64,000 nucleotides of DNA from Bacteroidota bacterium (GCA_016713645.1 JADJOU010000004.1:1-64000); one strand, 5' to 3'. Counted from the first letter of the stretch, positions 27,852-38,100 are shown. Notes: generated from the letters alone by a model not told the origin. Made by a program: numbers and translations.

Positions 27852-28778
27852 CTACAAATACTTCCCTGCAACCTCTGAAAATCTATGTTCATTAAGTGTA
27901 AGGTAGTGATAGGTTGATGCAGGATTTGAATGTCTCAATATGGCTACAATATCTCGATGATGAGCGCCACGATCAACTAGGTTATGCGCTTTACCATGTC
28001 TGAAACTATGAGGAGTGATATTTTTAGTAATCAAAGCGTTTTTAGCAATATCTTTAATCCATCTCTGGATGGTTTTAACATTGATTGACGAACGTGATTT
28101 TCTGCTCATAAGCAGGTAATCATGGTCAACATTCAAGCAGAGCCGGATACCTAAATACTGATTGAGAATAGCATCCGTTTCTTTGCTCCACATTACATAA
28201 TTATACTGCATAGTCTTCTTCGTTCTAATCTTTGCAGACCTTTGCCCGAAGGGATTAATCTCTTTGATATCGCCTAGTTTCAAATCGCATAATTCTGAAA
28301 CGCGCATACCTGTATCCCAAAGCAGTTTAATGACCAATATTTTTATGATGTCTTCATAGTAACGAGGATTTAATGTTCGCTCCATTGCAGAAACATCATC
28401 CTTGGTGACGACTTCAGTGAGTGTTTTGACATAGCGTATATTGCGAAACTCTTTGGGATTGACATTGCTCAATCCCCTTCCATTCCAAAAATCAAAGAAG
28501 TTTTTGAGAATATTGAGCGAATAAGAAACAGTTGCTAGACTATAATTATTTCCTCTGAATATTTTCTCATAGCGAATATGATTGATAAAAGCAGAGACTT
28601 GAATAGGGTTAATATCAGAGAGCAGACTTCCCTCTCCAACGAACTCCATAAAGGTTAGTAGTCTCGGCTTATATGCCTTAACGGCGGAAATGGTATAAGT
28701 TGATTTCCAATTGAGGTATTGCTCAATGGCATTATTAATAGTGATTTTGTTGTCAACGATCATAAAATCTAAATGCAT
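27852..28778 (-). CDS. tyrosine recombinase / integrase
   Basis: 308 aa phage-integrase family. The SAM-like N-terminal core-binding domain spans about residues 8-105; the catalytic domain carries LLWDTGMRVSELCDLKLGDI (first Arg), a Lys in the beta-hairpin (RTKKT), HSFRHG (His-x-x-Arg), LRHSNPASTYHYL with the second His, and the nucleophilic Tyr. All catalytic residues look present, so it should be able to cut and join DNA. It is the likely integrase of the element that holds the relaxase and cargo genes to the right. Confidence 0.85.
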   Translation of the reverse strand: MHLDFMIVDNKITINNAIEQYLNWKSTYTISAVKAYKPRLLTFMEFVGEGSLLSDINPIQVSAFINHIRYEKIFRGNNYSLATVSYSLNILKNFFDFWNGRGLSNVNPKEFRNIRYVKTLTEVVTKDDVSAMERTLNPRYYEDIIKILVIKLLWDTGMRVSELCDLKLGDIKEINPFGQRSAKIRTKKTMQYNYVMWSKETDAILNQYLGIRLCLNVDHDYLLMSRKSRSSINVKTIQRWIKDIAKNALITKNITPHSFRHGKAHNLVDRGAHHRDIVAILRHSNPASTYHYLTLNEHRFSEVAGKYL

Positions 28779-29085
28779 AAAAGACCCACAGAACTCTGAA
28801 AGTTATGCGAGTGGACGTTTATACAGTCCAGGACAAAAGTGAATCTTTCTATGTTTGAGATACACAGAAATTTATTCAATCATACTGAACTAATATTTGA
28901 CAGACACGGCGCATATTTCCAGAACTCATAATTACTTATGAGAACCCCCAATAGGGGTATACGAGTCTTTTATCTTGATTACATTGTCTAATAAATAAAA
29001 TAGCACGATATCCTACTTTAATCAAATTTTTGGATTTGTAAAGTGATGAAACTGTGGAAAACTTTGGGATAGAATTGGGGATATA
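28779..29085. other. integrase upstream region
   Basis: 307 bp without a gene. A small hairpin ACCCC-N5-GGGGT sits near 28,943-28,957. This is the usual place for the integrase promoter and an attachment core, but I cannot define either. Confidence 0.35.
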
Positions 29086-29305
29086 TCAATTAAAATCTAA
29101 CAAATCTTTGAGTGGAATCTCTAGAGTATCTGCGATTTTCTTCAAATTCGTGATGGTAATATTATTCCCCCCACGTTCGATTCGAGCCAGATTAGGTTTC
29201 TCGATTTCAAGCAACTGAGCAAATTTTAAAAGACTGAGTTTTTTCTCAATCCGTTTCTTTTTTCAGATGCGCTCCAAGTCGTATTAAAAATTGATTTTCT
29301 CCCAC
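29086..29305 (-). CDS. XRE-family helix-turn-helix regulator (short, frameshifted)
   Basis: About 70 aa from a GTG at 29305 (GENQFLIRLGAHLKK) to a TGA at 29086-29088. One indel in the A6 tract near 29,260 must be corrected. After it: EKKLSLLKFAQLLEIEKPNL, ARIERGGNNIT and LKKIADTLEIPLKDLLD. This is a complete Cro/CI-type fold (turn helix LLKFAQLLEIEKPNLARIERG). It is divergent from the lipoprotein gene at 29390, with a palindromic operator candidate between them. Confidence 0.7.
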
Positions 29306-29337
29306 AAGACAAAACTTGTGCAAAAAAGTTGTTAAAA

Positions 29338-29371
29338 GGTATCACATATGATACCCTTTTTGTTATCTTTG
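29338..29371 (+). promoter_or_regulatory. palindromic operator plus -7 promoter box
   Basis: Perfect palindrome GGTATCACATATGATACC (29338-29355) flanked by A4 and T5, followed by a Bacteroidota -7 box TATCTTTG (29364-29371) 18 bp before the lipoprotein ATG. Its position between a divergent XRE regulator and the lipoprotein gene fits a repressor site. Confidence 0.55.
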
Positions 29372-29389
29372 CATTAAAAATTAAATCTC

Positions 29390-30019
29390 ATGAAAACAAA
29401 TCTTTTATTTCTCGTTTTAACCATCGTATTCATCAGCTGTAGCAAAGATGAAGATCCACTAAAGCCTGCTAAGTGCAAAATTAATACTATTCGATATACA
29501 GATTCAAAGGGTCGAATAGATATTCTAAATTACAGTTATAACAATGATGGCGAACTATTGCCTGCCATTAATTCAAATGTCGGCTATCCTGAAAAATCAT
29601 TTGGAAAAGAATTAGGTCTTGGTTGGTTTCTGTCAAGTGGAAATTTAAAATTTGATGATAATGGGTATCTAAAATCTATTACGACATATAACTACTCATA
29701 CACCTACGATAATGTAAAACAAGTTATTATCACAGATAGTACCATAGATAAAATCTATATCGTGAAATTAAAGATGAAAAATTTATTCGTAAAAGATCCT
29801 AAAACAGGACTAGAAATATTTGAATATTATTCTGATAAAGCAAGTCAAGTTCTATATCCTGAAAATCTGAGATATGGAAAGCCATCAAAAAATCTAATTA
29901 AAAGAAATGGTGATTTTAATTATACATATAACTATAATGATAATGGATGTATTTCAAAAATATTCTGCAATACTAGTTCCGGAAGTTACAGTAAATCCTT
30001 TGAAGTTACTTATGAATAG
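29390..30019 (+). CDS. lipoprotein, YD-like repeat-rich
   Basis: 209 aa with a lipoprotein signal (MKTNLLFLVLTIVFISCSKD; lipobox FISC, Cys at about 17), so it is exported and probably outer-membrane anchored. The mature part has Tyr/Asn-rich beta strands such as NYSYNNDGELLPAI and NYTYNYNDNGCISKIF, the pattern seen in Bacteroidota lipoproteins that resemble single YD/Rhs strands. Function unknown. Preceded by a clear -7 box and followed by a strong terminator, so monocistronic. Confidence 0.7.
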   Translation: MKTNLLFLVLTIVFISCSKDEDPLKPAKCKINTIRYTDSKGRIDILNYSYNNDGELLPAINSNVGYPEKSFGKELGLGWFLSSGNLKFDDNGYLKSITTYNYSYTYDNVKQVIITDSTIDKIYIVKLKMKNLFVKDPKTGLEIFEYYSDKASQVLYPENLRYGKPSKNLIKRNGDFNYTYNYNDNGCISKIFCNTSSGSYSKSFEVTYE

Positions 30020-30048
30020 ATAAATGTTGTTTTTATAAAAACTCAAAA

Positions 30049-30074
30049 GCGAGCCTCACTAAGCTCGCTTTTTT
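30049..30074 (+). terminator. rho-independent terminator after the lipoprotein gene
   Basis: GCGAGC-N8-GCTCGC followed by T6 (30049-30074). An A4 tract on the other side could allow use from the minus strand too. Confidence 0.85.
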
Positions 30075-30087
30075 GTTTAAAGGGATT

Positions 30088-30195
30088 CTAAGGGAAAGTA
30101 TTTCCCTTAGCAAGATAGCATGTGGAAAGGAACACCATTGAAAATGTGGACTGAGAACATGCAATCTTGCAAAATTAACTAATCCATTGAAAATG
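30088..30195. repeat. dense inverted and direct repeats
   Basis: Next to the terminator lies a perfect 10-bp-arm palindrome CTAAGGGAAA-gta-TTTCCCTTAG (30088-30110). A second inverted repeat overlaps it by one base, with 13 of 14 matching bases (30110-30123 and 30157-30170). In its loop is a small CAC..ATT/AAT.GTG hairpin. CCATTGAAAATG occurs at 30135-30146 and again at 30184-30195. Such density suggests a recombination or transfer site or a structured RNA. Confidence 0.5.
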
Positions 30196-30237
30196 CTTTA
30201 TAAACGACATTTAAATAAAATTATATATTTTTGATTT

Positions 30238-31232
30238 ATGAAAGAAGAAATCAAACATAAATACGATAAAAATGTTGAAAATTTTTTGGAATTCTATTCT
30301 CAAAACCATCAACTTTTTGAAGAAGCAGCCAAAACATATCAGTACTTAATAGCTGAATTTCTTAAAGATAAAAATCTTAAAGAATTTCCAAAAATAACAT
30401 ATAGAATTAAAACAAAAGAAGAATGCACAAAAAAATTTGTATTAAAATATCGTGATTCTATAGAAGAGGAAAAACTATAAAATTGAAGACTTTATTACCG
30501 ATTTGATTGGTTTGCGTATTATCTGCTATTTTGAATCTGATATAAAAAAAATTGCGCGGATTTTAAAAAGAAACTTCAAAAGCCATTCTGTTACAGATAA
30601 AACTCAGATTCTACATGAAAAAATAGATTCATTTGGTTATCAAGGGTATCATATGGATTTATCCTTATCTGAGGAAAGAAAAAAATTAAAAGAGTATAAA
30701 AAAATTGCAGAAATAAAATTTGAAGTTCAAATTAGAACAATTGTTCAAGACGCATGGAGTGAGCTGGATCATAAACTGAAGTATAAGAATTCCGTTTCCG
30801 ATAATATTAAACGTAGCATTTCAAGATTAGCAGCAATATTTGAGCTTTCAGAAAGTCTTTGACCAAATAAGAATGGAGACCGAAAATGAGGTAATAGTTC
30901 GCAATAAAAATCTAAGAGATACTAATGAAGTAATTGATGCAATATCGCTTGAAAAGTATGGATTTAAATATTTTAAGAAATTTGTCTTTATTGCTTATAA
31001 AAACGAAGGATTTGTAAGTGAATTAAAGAATATACAACCTAATCTCACTGTTAAGGAATACAAAATAATTCTTGAATCAGGAATTAAAACCATCAATGAT
31101 TATTCAAAATTTATTGAAGAAACAAAAAATATACACATTAATCCATACACAAAAATTAGATATCTGTTCTATTTACATGATAAAGAAAAATACAGTAAAA
31201 TTATTTTTAAACCATACAAGAAATTATTTTGA
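30238..31232 (+). CDS. RelA/SpoT-domain nucleotidyltransferase-like protein (frameshifted)
   Basis: Three frames (30238-30480, 30503-30862, 30840-31232) read as one protein of about 331 aa once an A is added at about 30,475 and a T removed at about 30,850. Motifs: YRIKTKEECTKKF, then DLIGLRIICYFESDI, SFGYQGYHMDLSL and FEVQIRTIVQDAWSELDHKL. These follow the RelA_SpoT synthetase fold, including the end motif E.QiRT..qdaWselDH. No HD hydrolase domain is seen N-terminally. Relatives make (p)ppGpp or other alarmones; some are toxins of TA or phage-defence modules. No antitoxin is obvious beside it. Confidence 0.7.
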
Positions 31233-31635
31233 TGAATGGCTAAGTAGCAATATAGAAAAACAATAAAATACAATCATTTTATGTTATCCACAGATTTGTA
31301 TTAGAGTGCTTGACTTATTCTTGAATATAAACTAAACTTAATATTAGATTTACAATTTGATCATTTGTAAGAGGGTCATATAGCATTAGTTATATGGCTC
31401 TTTAGCATTCAAATATCAAAATAAAACACAAATTAGCAGAATTATACACTTTTAAAATCCCAGTAATCCTCATTCTAAAATTAGCTATTTAAATACTTGA
31501 ATTGAATTTTCGACTGATTTCCAAGGCACTGGAATTTCTTTTTGTACTAGTTAATTTGTTTTAAGTGCAAGATTACTTAAATTTGTGGTAATAAATCAAT
31601 AAAATTGTATATCTTTGTAGAAATGATAATTACAT
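31233..31635. other. intergenic region upstream of the defence operon
   Basis: About 400 bp with no gene. The only signal that I can support is the promoter box at 31,610-31,617, annotated separately. Confidence 0.4.
31610..31617 (+). promoter_or_regulatory. -7 promoter box of the ABC-3C-like operon
   Basis: TATCTTTG, an exact TAnnTTTG match, 24 bp before the ATG at 31642; a TTTG at 31,582-31,585 is the possible -33 element, with spacing slightly long at 24 nt. Confidence 0.5.
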
Positions 31636-31641
31636 TTGAAA

Positions 31642-33701
31642 ATGAGTGAAAAACATTTACCCTCACTTAAAAAAATTGAGATAAAAAACTTTTCACTTTA
31701 CCCAGGGGATTTGAATTTTACTTATGACTTTATTGAAGGAGTAAATCTTATACTTGGTGGTAACGGTGTCGGGAAAACAACTTTTTTGAATATTTTAAAA
31801 TATGCTTTAGTAGGACTTTATAAAAAAGGAATTGATGTAAAAAGACGAGAAGTAAGAGGCATTGAATATCGGTATGAAAAAAGAGTAAATCTGCCTTACA
31901 ATTATTTTTCAAACCGCATGGATACAACAGTTGACTATAATGAGAAAGCTGAAGTAACATTGACTTTCAAGATTAACAAAACAACATTTGAAGTCGTACG
32001 CAATCTTTATTCTCCAGCAGTAAAAAAAGTAACTCTATGTGAGGCTAAGAAAAGTGTAGTTCTTGAAGGAACTATATTAAACCAAAACGATTTTGATTCA
32101 TTGTTCTCTGATAAACAAAAAAACGAGAATGAGCTGCAAAACACTTTACAATGGAAATATGAAGAGGCTGTAGGCAAAGCCTCTAATCATGAGTTCTTTG
32201 ATAACATTATTTTTTTAGTAAACGATATTTTATTTTTTAGTGAATCGCGTAAAACAATTATGTGGGATGGTGATGTTCAAAATAAGCTATCAAGTAAATA
32301 TTTCATTGATCCAAAACTTGACGAGAAAAAAGAGAAAGCCGAACTTGAAGGAAGGTATCAGGACAGTTTTTCTCGTCATAAATCTGAGGATATTAGAGCA
32401 ATCAAAAAAATAATTGATTCCATCAGCGACAAAGACTCTAAAAATAAGGAGTTTAAGGATTTGATTTCCGATATTGAAAAACAAAAGAAGGCAGTTGATT
32501 CCTTTTTTAAAGAATTAGAAAAAATCCAAATTGAAAGAGGGCAAGCAGAAGTCAAGATAAATAAAATTCACTCAGAGAAAATCTGCTCAACAAGAAACTT
32601 GAAGATTTAGAAAAACAAAAACGAAGTGAAGAACAAATAATTTTTGCAGACATATTTAAAAAAGTAACTCCAAAATATTACGACTACTTAAAATTTCTAA
32701 AATCATCTGGGAATTGCCCACTTTGCAATAATGATTTACCAAAAGTTACGTTTGATAAAATCAAAAATGATGATATTCATTGCATGATGTGTAGTAATGA
32801 AATTAAGAATCCACAATTATCTTCTGCCAAATTATCTTCTTTGAAAAAACAAATTACAGAGACATTTCAAAGTATTAGATTGAAAGAAAAAGAAATTATC
32901 ACTGATGAGGAAGGTCTGAAAAAACTTGACGATAAGTTTAGAAATATGAGTATTAGTTTAAATACTGCTCAATCAAGTTTACGGAAAGCGGAATTTGCCA
33001 TTCAAAAATTTCAAACTAATGATAGTTCTAAGACTGATTCCGAGTTCAAGGCAATGAATGCTCGTATTAATGAATTAGAAAATGAAAAAGAAACTGCACA
33101 ATTGAAAAGCAAGAATGCGTATGCTGATGCAAATAAAATTATTGCCCAGATTGATACTCAAAGATTGGAAAGCCGAGAAAAACTCTCAGGTATGTTCAAT
33201 CAGTTTGGTTCGAAATTTTTAGGTGTTCAATGTGAACTTGTTTATGAAGATCCTAAAGACGATGGTGGGAAAAGATACTTGCCTAGAATCGGAAATATAG
33301 ATAGATTACATGAAGAAGAGCTTTCTGAATCCCAACGTTTTTTTATCGACCAATCTTTTAGGATGAGTTTGTTAAATTTTTTTAATTCATCTTCTTCCTT
33401 CTTCATGTGCGAAACTCCTGACAGCAGTTTAAATATATCATATGAAAAGAATGCTACGAAAATATTTTTAGAATATCTCAAGCAACCAAATGAATTAATT
33501 TTAACTTCAAATTTAAACAACAGTGTATTTTTGGAATACCTAATTGGTGAAGCAAAAGCAATAAGCTATATTAACCTTCTCAAAATTGGGAAACAATCTG
33601 CAATACAATCAAACAGTGAGGAGCTAATAAAAGCTTCAAACAAAATTGAAAAAAATAATCGATGGAAAAAGAACCTAAAGACAAAGGAGATCAGTATCTG
33701 A
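31642..33701 (+). CDS. SMC/Rad50-like ATPase with zinc hook, ABC-3C/Lamassu-like (frameshifted)
   Basis: One protein of about 685 aa from frames 31642-32610 and about 32,580-33,701, joined by one A in GAGAAAAT near 32,578. Walker A GGNGVGKTTF at residues about 40-49; coiled coil on both sides of a zinc hook with NCPLCNND and HCMMCSNE near residue 360; a C-terminal ABC half with the signature-like ELSESQRFFIDQSFRMSLL, the Walker-B-like FFMCETPDSSLN and an ILTSNLNN switch strand. This is the layout of SMC-like ATPases in ABC-3C and Lamassu defence systems, which sense foreign DNA and gate an effector. Start chosen at ATG 31642 rather than the upstream TTG because it fits the -7 box. Confidence 0.78.
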
Positions 33702-34294
33702 TTTACACAGATATTTTGGCAATCTTCAAACTTGCGTCTGATATTAAGTGGAAGGAGGTGCGGCAAAATTCTGTTTACAGAATTCTTTATTTATCGTCAG
33801 TTCTTTATTCATTCAGACATACTTATAAAAGCAATCCTTTCAGTATTTACAAGTTCACAGTTGATACAACTGGACCTTATGATTCAAATATTTCAAAAGC
33901 ATTTGATTTTTTAATAAAAGATGAATATATAAAGCGGGCAGCAGGCGAAGATGTTTTAGCAATTGGAATAAATTCAAGTAATGATGTTTTCAAAATTGAA
34001 GTTGGGCAGGAACGATATGAGTGGATTAAACAGGTTATGTATATTTTAGGAATTTATGGTGAGAATAAAATTTACGATTTCATTTTTAGAGATCCACAGT
34101 ATCAAACAACAATAAAATCAAATACCCAGCAAGGCTTAAATACAGATGTTAATAACGAGACTGTAAAAACTTTAAAGAGTTTTCAAGAAGCATTTGAAAA
34201 TACACTAACAGATACTACCAAGATTTCAAATGAAGATTATTTAGAGCTCTATTTTGAATATATTTTTAGCAAAATAATTAAAAAAGAATTCTGA
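33662..34294 (+). CDS. ABC-3C middle-component-like protein
   Basis: 210 aa overlapping the ATPase end by 40 bp. YLIYTDILAIFKLASDIKW, then RILYLSSVLYSFRHTYKSNP and FKIEVGQERYEWIKQVMYIL. It is helical and probably contains a winged helix, with no catalytic motif. Size, position between an SMC-like ATPase and a nuclease, and the overlap match the middle component of ABC-3C and LmuC of Lamassu, which bridge sensor and effector. Assigned by context more than by sequence. Confidence 0.6.
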   Translation: MEKEPKDKGDQYLIYTDILAIFKLASDIKWKEVRQNSVYRILYLSSVLYSFRHTYKSNPFSIYKFTVDTTGPYDSNISKAFDFLIKDEYIKRAAGEDVLAIGINSSNDVFKIEVGQERYEWIKQVMYILGIYGENKIYDFIFRDPQYQTTIKSNTQQGLNTDVNNETVKTLKSFQEAFENTLTDTTKISNEDYLELYFEYIFSKIIKKEF

Positions 34295-34295
34295 T

Positions 34296-35391
34296 ATGAT
34301 TAATGAGTTTAGTTCTGAAGAATTCAAACATATTCTAAGGGAGAAAGAGAAGACTATTTCAATTCGGACTTCTCTCCCTATTCAAGAAAATGAAAATTAC
34401 AAACGATTGCATAGAAGTCTTATTAGTATTCAGTCAACAAGCCACATAACAGATTTTATAGCAGTTTTAATTTCAATTGGCGATATAGAAGAGCTATCTA
34501 GTGATGTAAATATTGAAATCCCGCTTACATTTGATAAAAATTATTTAGTTTATAACAAAGAGTTTATTTTAATGGCTTCTGAAAAGAAGGAATTACAAGA
34601 TGAACTTCGGGCTGAAATATTTTATAATGAAATCTCTAAGGGATATTGTTTGTTTTTAATTACACCAGAAGGTGTAAATCCTTTTATCGATGGGCAAAAT
34701 ATAGGGCACATTAATTTTTTACAAGAAGAAAGATTTTAGGGCATATAAAAGACTGAAGGATGTTTCTCAGATTGAAGAGTTATTTGAAAAATACAGACGA
34801 CATTTAAGTTATCGATATAATTATAGTGGTTTTTTCGTTTCAAAAAGTGCTAAAAAATCTTTGCATCATCATCTTAAAAACGCCCAAACGATTAATTCAG
34901 ATCAGAGTACGTTTTTAGATGAAAATTCTCAATTACTAGAGAATAAACCAGAAGATCGTTTCAGGGAAAGTTTGAGAGCATTCCTTGTAGAAAATATGAG
35001 AAATGATATTTTGTTTGGGAAAGAATATATTTTAGAAAGTCTCAAGCGTCTTGATATAAATATATTTGATGATTATGGTGATTTATATTTTATTGAAGTA
35101 AAATGGGTAGGATTAAGTGTTCATAGTGAAGGTAACAAGATAGGAACTAAGTATGACCATGATGATATTAACCCTGCGGCTATAAACCAATCTCTTAAAT
35201 ACATTCGAGAACTTGTAGAAAAAGACCAAACAATTAAAATTGGGTATTTGGCTGTTTTTGATGCTCGAGAACAAGATTTGAAAGATACGTTCACCAATTT
35301 TGACTTAAGTAGTATAGATAACGAAAATCAGAAATACTATACTAATTTCAAAAAGATCGGATTCAGGGTAAAAACATTCACCCCAAATTAA
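34296..35391 (+). CDS. PD-(D/E)XK nuclease effector of the ABC-3C-like operon (frameshifted)
   Basis: Starts 1 bp after the middle component. Two frames (34296-34739; 34861-35391) are bridged by DFRAYKRLKDVSQIEELF if one A is added at about 34,734, giving about 365 aa. In the C-terminal half, LDINIFDDYGDLYFIEVKW places an acidic residue and then E-x-K in the PD-(D/E)XK arrangement near residue 270. The N-terminal half is mixed alpha/beta with no domain I can name, probably the contact to the ATPase. Expected to cut DNA when the ATPase is triggered. Confidence 0.7.
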
Positions 35392-35449
35392 AAAGTATTT
35401 GGAGAAGTCATCATTATTACACTTTCCTTAATGATTTGATTGTTTTTTG

Positions 35450-36628
35450 TTAATTGCTTGGTTTGAGTTGTCTTGCTTCACGAATCTCTATGACTGTAAA
35501 CGTGGGTTTCGCAATAGCAGAAACAATTTCATCAACTTTTATTTCTACTCCATAGTATGCAGAGTTAGCCAAAACATTGAAAAACACTTTATTTGGTTGC
35601 ACTTCAATTTCAACTGAGCAAAGAGAATATCCATGTCTTTGAAGTAACCTTTTATCATCGTAGGCAAATCATCATTCCACAATTCAACCTTTTTTGATTT
35701 CAGTTTTTTTAAAACTCTTATCAGTTCTGGAATTTCCAATGCTTCAATTTCGCCATGCTTTACTTGCACATGAGAAATAAATGTGTTGTGTCTAAGCTGC
35801 TTTAATTCTTCATAGGTTTTTACCAAGTCAAGAATCCAAAGTTCAGCCAAATAAATATCAGTGTAATCTCTTGAGTTGAGATAAGGTGGTGAAGTAATTA
35901 CTGTAAGTCAATACTACCATTGGAACTTCAGAAATAGAGTTTTACATCACCAAGGAATACAATATCTAACATTCTCAACAGTGCTTTCAATCTTTCCAAT
36001 TTTTCACATAATATCCTACTGAATGAGATTTGAAAGTTTATCTAAAATTTTGTGGACTTTCTCTTCGTTTTATTTTTCTTCTTTCCAATCTTCTTTATAA
36101 GACAAGCATTTCCCATTCCTTGACATTACATCAAGTAAAAATTGATGCAAGTGCAATTGAAAACAACTTTCTATATTTCTTATTAGAACTAAACTGATAG
36201 CTATTTTATATCAAGTATTCCACCCATTACAACAACATTAAAGACCCACTTCATCTTTTCCTTTTCTTGCTTGAAATGTTTTGTAAGTGGTGACGATAAC
36301 AATTTTCTAATCGGTTGCAATGCCCCCATTAAGAAATTGCCCAACTGTAATATGATGGTCAATAAAATCTTGAAGGTTGTATTCTCTTTCTAATTTAACA
36401 GTTGCTAATAAGTGCATAAACGGACTAACTTCAAAAGAGTAACAGTTGATATCCATTTCCTGTAATTCAACAGGAGTAGTTCCACTGCCAGCAAAGGGAT
36501 CAAGTGCAAATTGCGGTTCATAATCTATTTCCTCAATAATACTTGTTATAAACTCTTTGAATATCCCTCAACAAATGGATACCATCTATGGACAAATACT
36601 GTCTTATTTTGTTAAAATGCATTATAGA
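35450..36628 (-). pseudogene. DNA methylase, heavily frameshifted or decayed
   Basis: Reading the minus strand across frames gives, in order, HRWYPFVEGYSK (near 36,590), ALDPFAGSGTTPVELQE (36,500; AdoMet-binding motif I), CYSFEVSPFMHLLATVKLE, then ITSPPYLNSRDYTD (35,900; catalytic motif IV SPPY) and a tail ending REARQLKPSN with stop at 35,450. This is an N6-adenine or N4-cytosine DNA methylase with motif I before IV. The stretch 35,950-36,330 contains stops in all frames, so more than simple A-run errors may be involved. It lies tail-to-tail with the nuclease gene and may be the remnant of a restriction-modification or protective partner. Confidence 0.65.
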
Positions 36629-36921
36629 CTTATACGTTAGTAAAATCCTTAACTATGTATTGAGAAATTTTTTTAATCAAAGTTGTATTATTATGCAAAA
36701 ACCAATCCTATGTCGTAGTGTAAATATCTCTTTAATGATAAATAAATTAATTCGTATACAAGATTAATAATAAATGTTTACAATTTCTAATTAAATTTTA
36801 ATGCCTCTAGTACACCACCTTATGCAGACGATTCGTAAGAGGTTAAAATGTTACTAAATCCGCTAAATCACCAGAATTTATTATTATAATATCATTTTGT
36901 GATGGATATCCAAGTTTGAAT
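36629..36921. other. AT-rich spacer
   Basis: About 290 bp, no gene or structured element that I can support. Confidence 0.4.
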
Positions 36922-37329
36922 TTAATTATCTCCTCCCACAGATTCTTTTGCTTGCATATTTGCTTCTTCATTAAGAACTAGCCCTAGATACTTACCACAA
37001 ATTTGCTCTTTATAAATGTTACTAAAGTGACTATCTTCTGAAAATTTAATACATAATAAAGTATCTTCCAATTTATTCAAAAATGTATCAGGATTAAATT
37101 CTGTAATTAATTCCTTTATAACCTTATTGTGAATATCAATTTCTTGGGTTGAATAATTCATTGCAAACTTTTTATCTATTTCAATCAACACTTTTAGTGA
37201 AATCAAATAAATGAAATTTTCATCCGATTCCCTTGCTAATTTCACCAAAGACATGTAAAAACTCTTCCAAAGTTTTAATTTAGCAATAAAAATAGGTTTC
37301 CCATAATTGTCCCAATGTTTATTCGGCAT
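36922..37329 (-). CDS. hypothetical protein, 135 aa
   Basis: Helical, charged protein (LWKSFYMSLVKLARESDENF; FIYLISLKVLIEIDKKFAMN). No signal peptide or membrane helix. Stands alone on the minus strand between the methylase remnant and a relaxase fragment. Family not recognised. Confidence 0.45.
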   Translation of the reverse strand: MPNKHWDNYGKPIFIAKLKLWKSFYMSLVKLARESDENFIYLISLKVLIEIDKKFAMNYSTQEIDIHNKVIKELITEFNPDTFLNKLEDTLLCIKFSEDSHFSNIYKEQICGKYLGLVLNEEANMQAKESVGGDN

Positions 37330-37559
37330 ATTTTTTTGAGTAAATCTACGATAAAATGCATTTAATGTAAGGATTATTTTTCACTATTTTCCAAGTTCTT
37401 TTTCCTTCATTCGATTCTAATACGAGAAAATATTTAATACACCCTATAATACTGAACCATAGGTTTATTTGTAAAATTCAAACCAAATTTTAAAAATATA
37501 GGAGGTAGAGCAAGGTAAAGTCAACCTAAATCATCAGTATTAGATAGTGTTCATGAAAT

Positions 37560-38090
37560 TTATGGTAAATCATTTTCCAAGCTTCGTTTCTTAAATTCCC
37601 CTTTGCTTTTCACCTTACTATCTAGTGAATTTTGATTACTCTCCTGTTTACTTGAATCTTCTGTTTTAGAAACTTCTTTTAATACCTCATGTTCCTTTTC
37701 TTTAGAATAGTCCTTGAACCGTATTTTTTCAAAGTCTTGCAATTTCACTACCCTACGATCCAACTCTTGCAATCGCTCAGTATCAAACCCTAAACTCTTA
37801 AATCTTATATTCCTACCATCCTCAAGCTTTACCCCGCTGCTCTTTGTGCCTCTGACATAGGGAGAAAAGCCAGCCAGTTTGAGCAGTTCATTGAAATGAG
37901 ATTGAGAATTAGACTTCTCATAAATAGCCTCTATTTGCTCTTTTACGAGCATCTTTACTTACTTTCCTCGTCTTAGGTGGGCTATATTGCGTTCTTTGTC
38001 AGTTTATGAAGAGTTTACATCTTTTCAAATCAAAGTCAATATTAATATGAAGCAGCTCTGGAAATTTACACTTACAAATTCAATAGCCCT
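37560..38090 (-). pseudogene. relaxase C-terminal remnant (second copy)
   Basis: The open part 37952-37560 (MLVKEQIEAIYEKSNSQSHF, NELLKLAGFSPYVRG, then LEDGRNIRFKSLGFD) is nearly identical to residues of the relaxase at 43406-44308 but ends in its own acidic tail. Upstream, to about 38,090, the match persists weakly at the DNA level with stops and shifts (tcttttacgagcat; agctctgga), so the N-terminal catalytic part is lost. A leftover from a second mobilizable element or from an internal duplication. Confidence 0.7.
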
Positions 38091-38100
38091 TGATCAGGGT

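Noticed and set aside
27695..27892. Minus-strand 65-codon frame overlapping the end of the integrase gene.
   Set aside because: Shares sequence with the integrase 3' end in another frame; Asn/Phe-rich composition and no signal.
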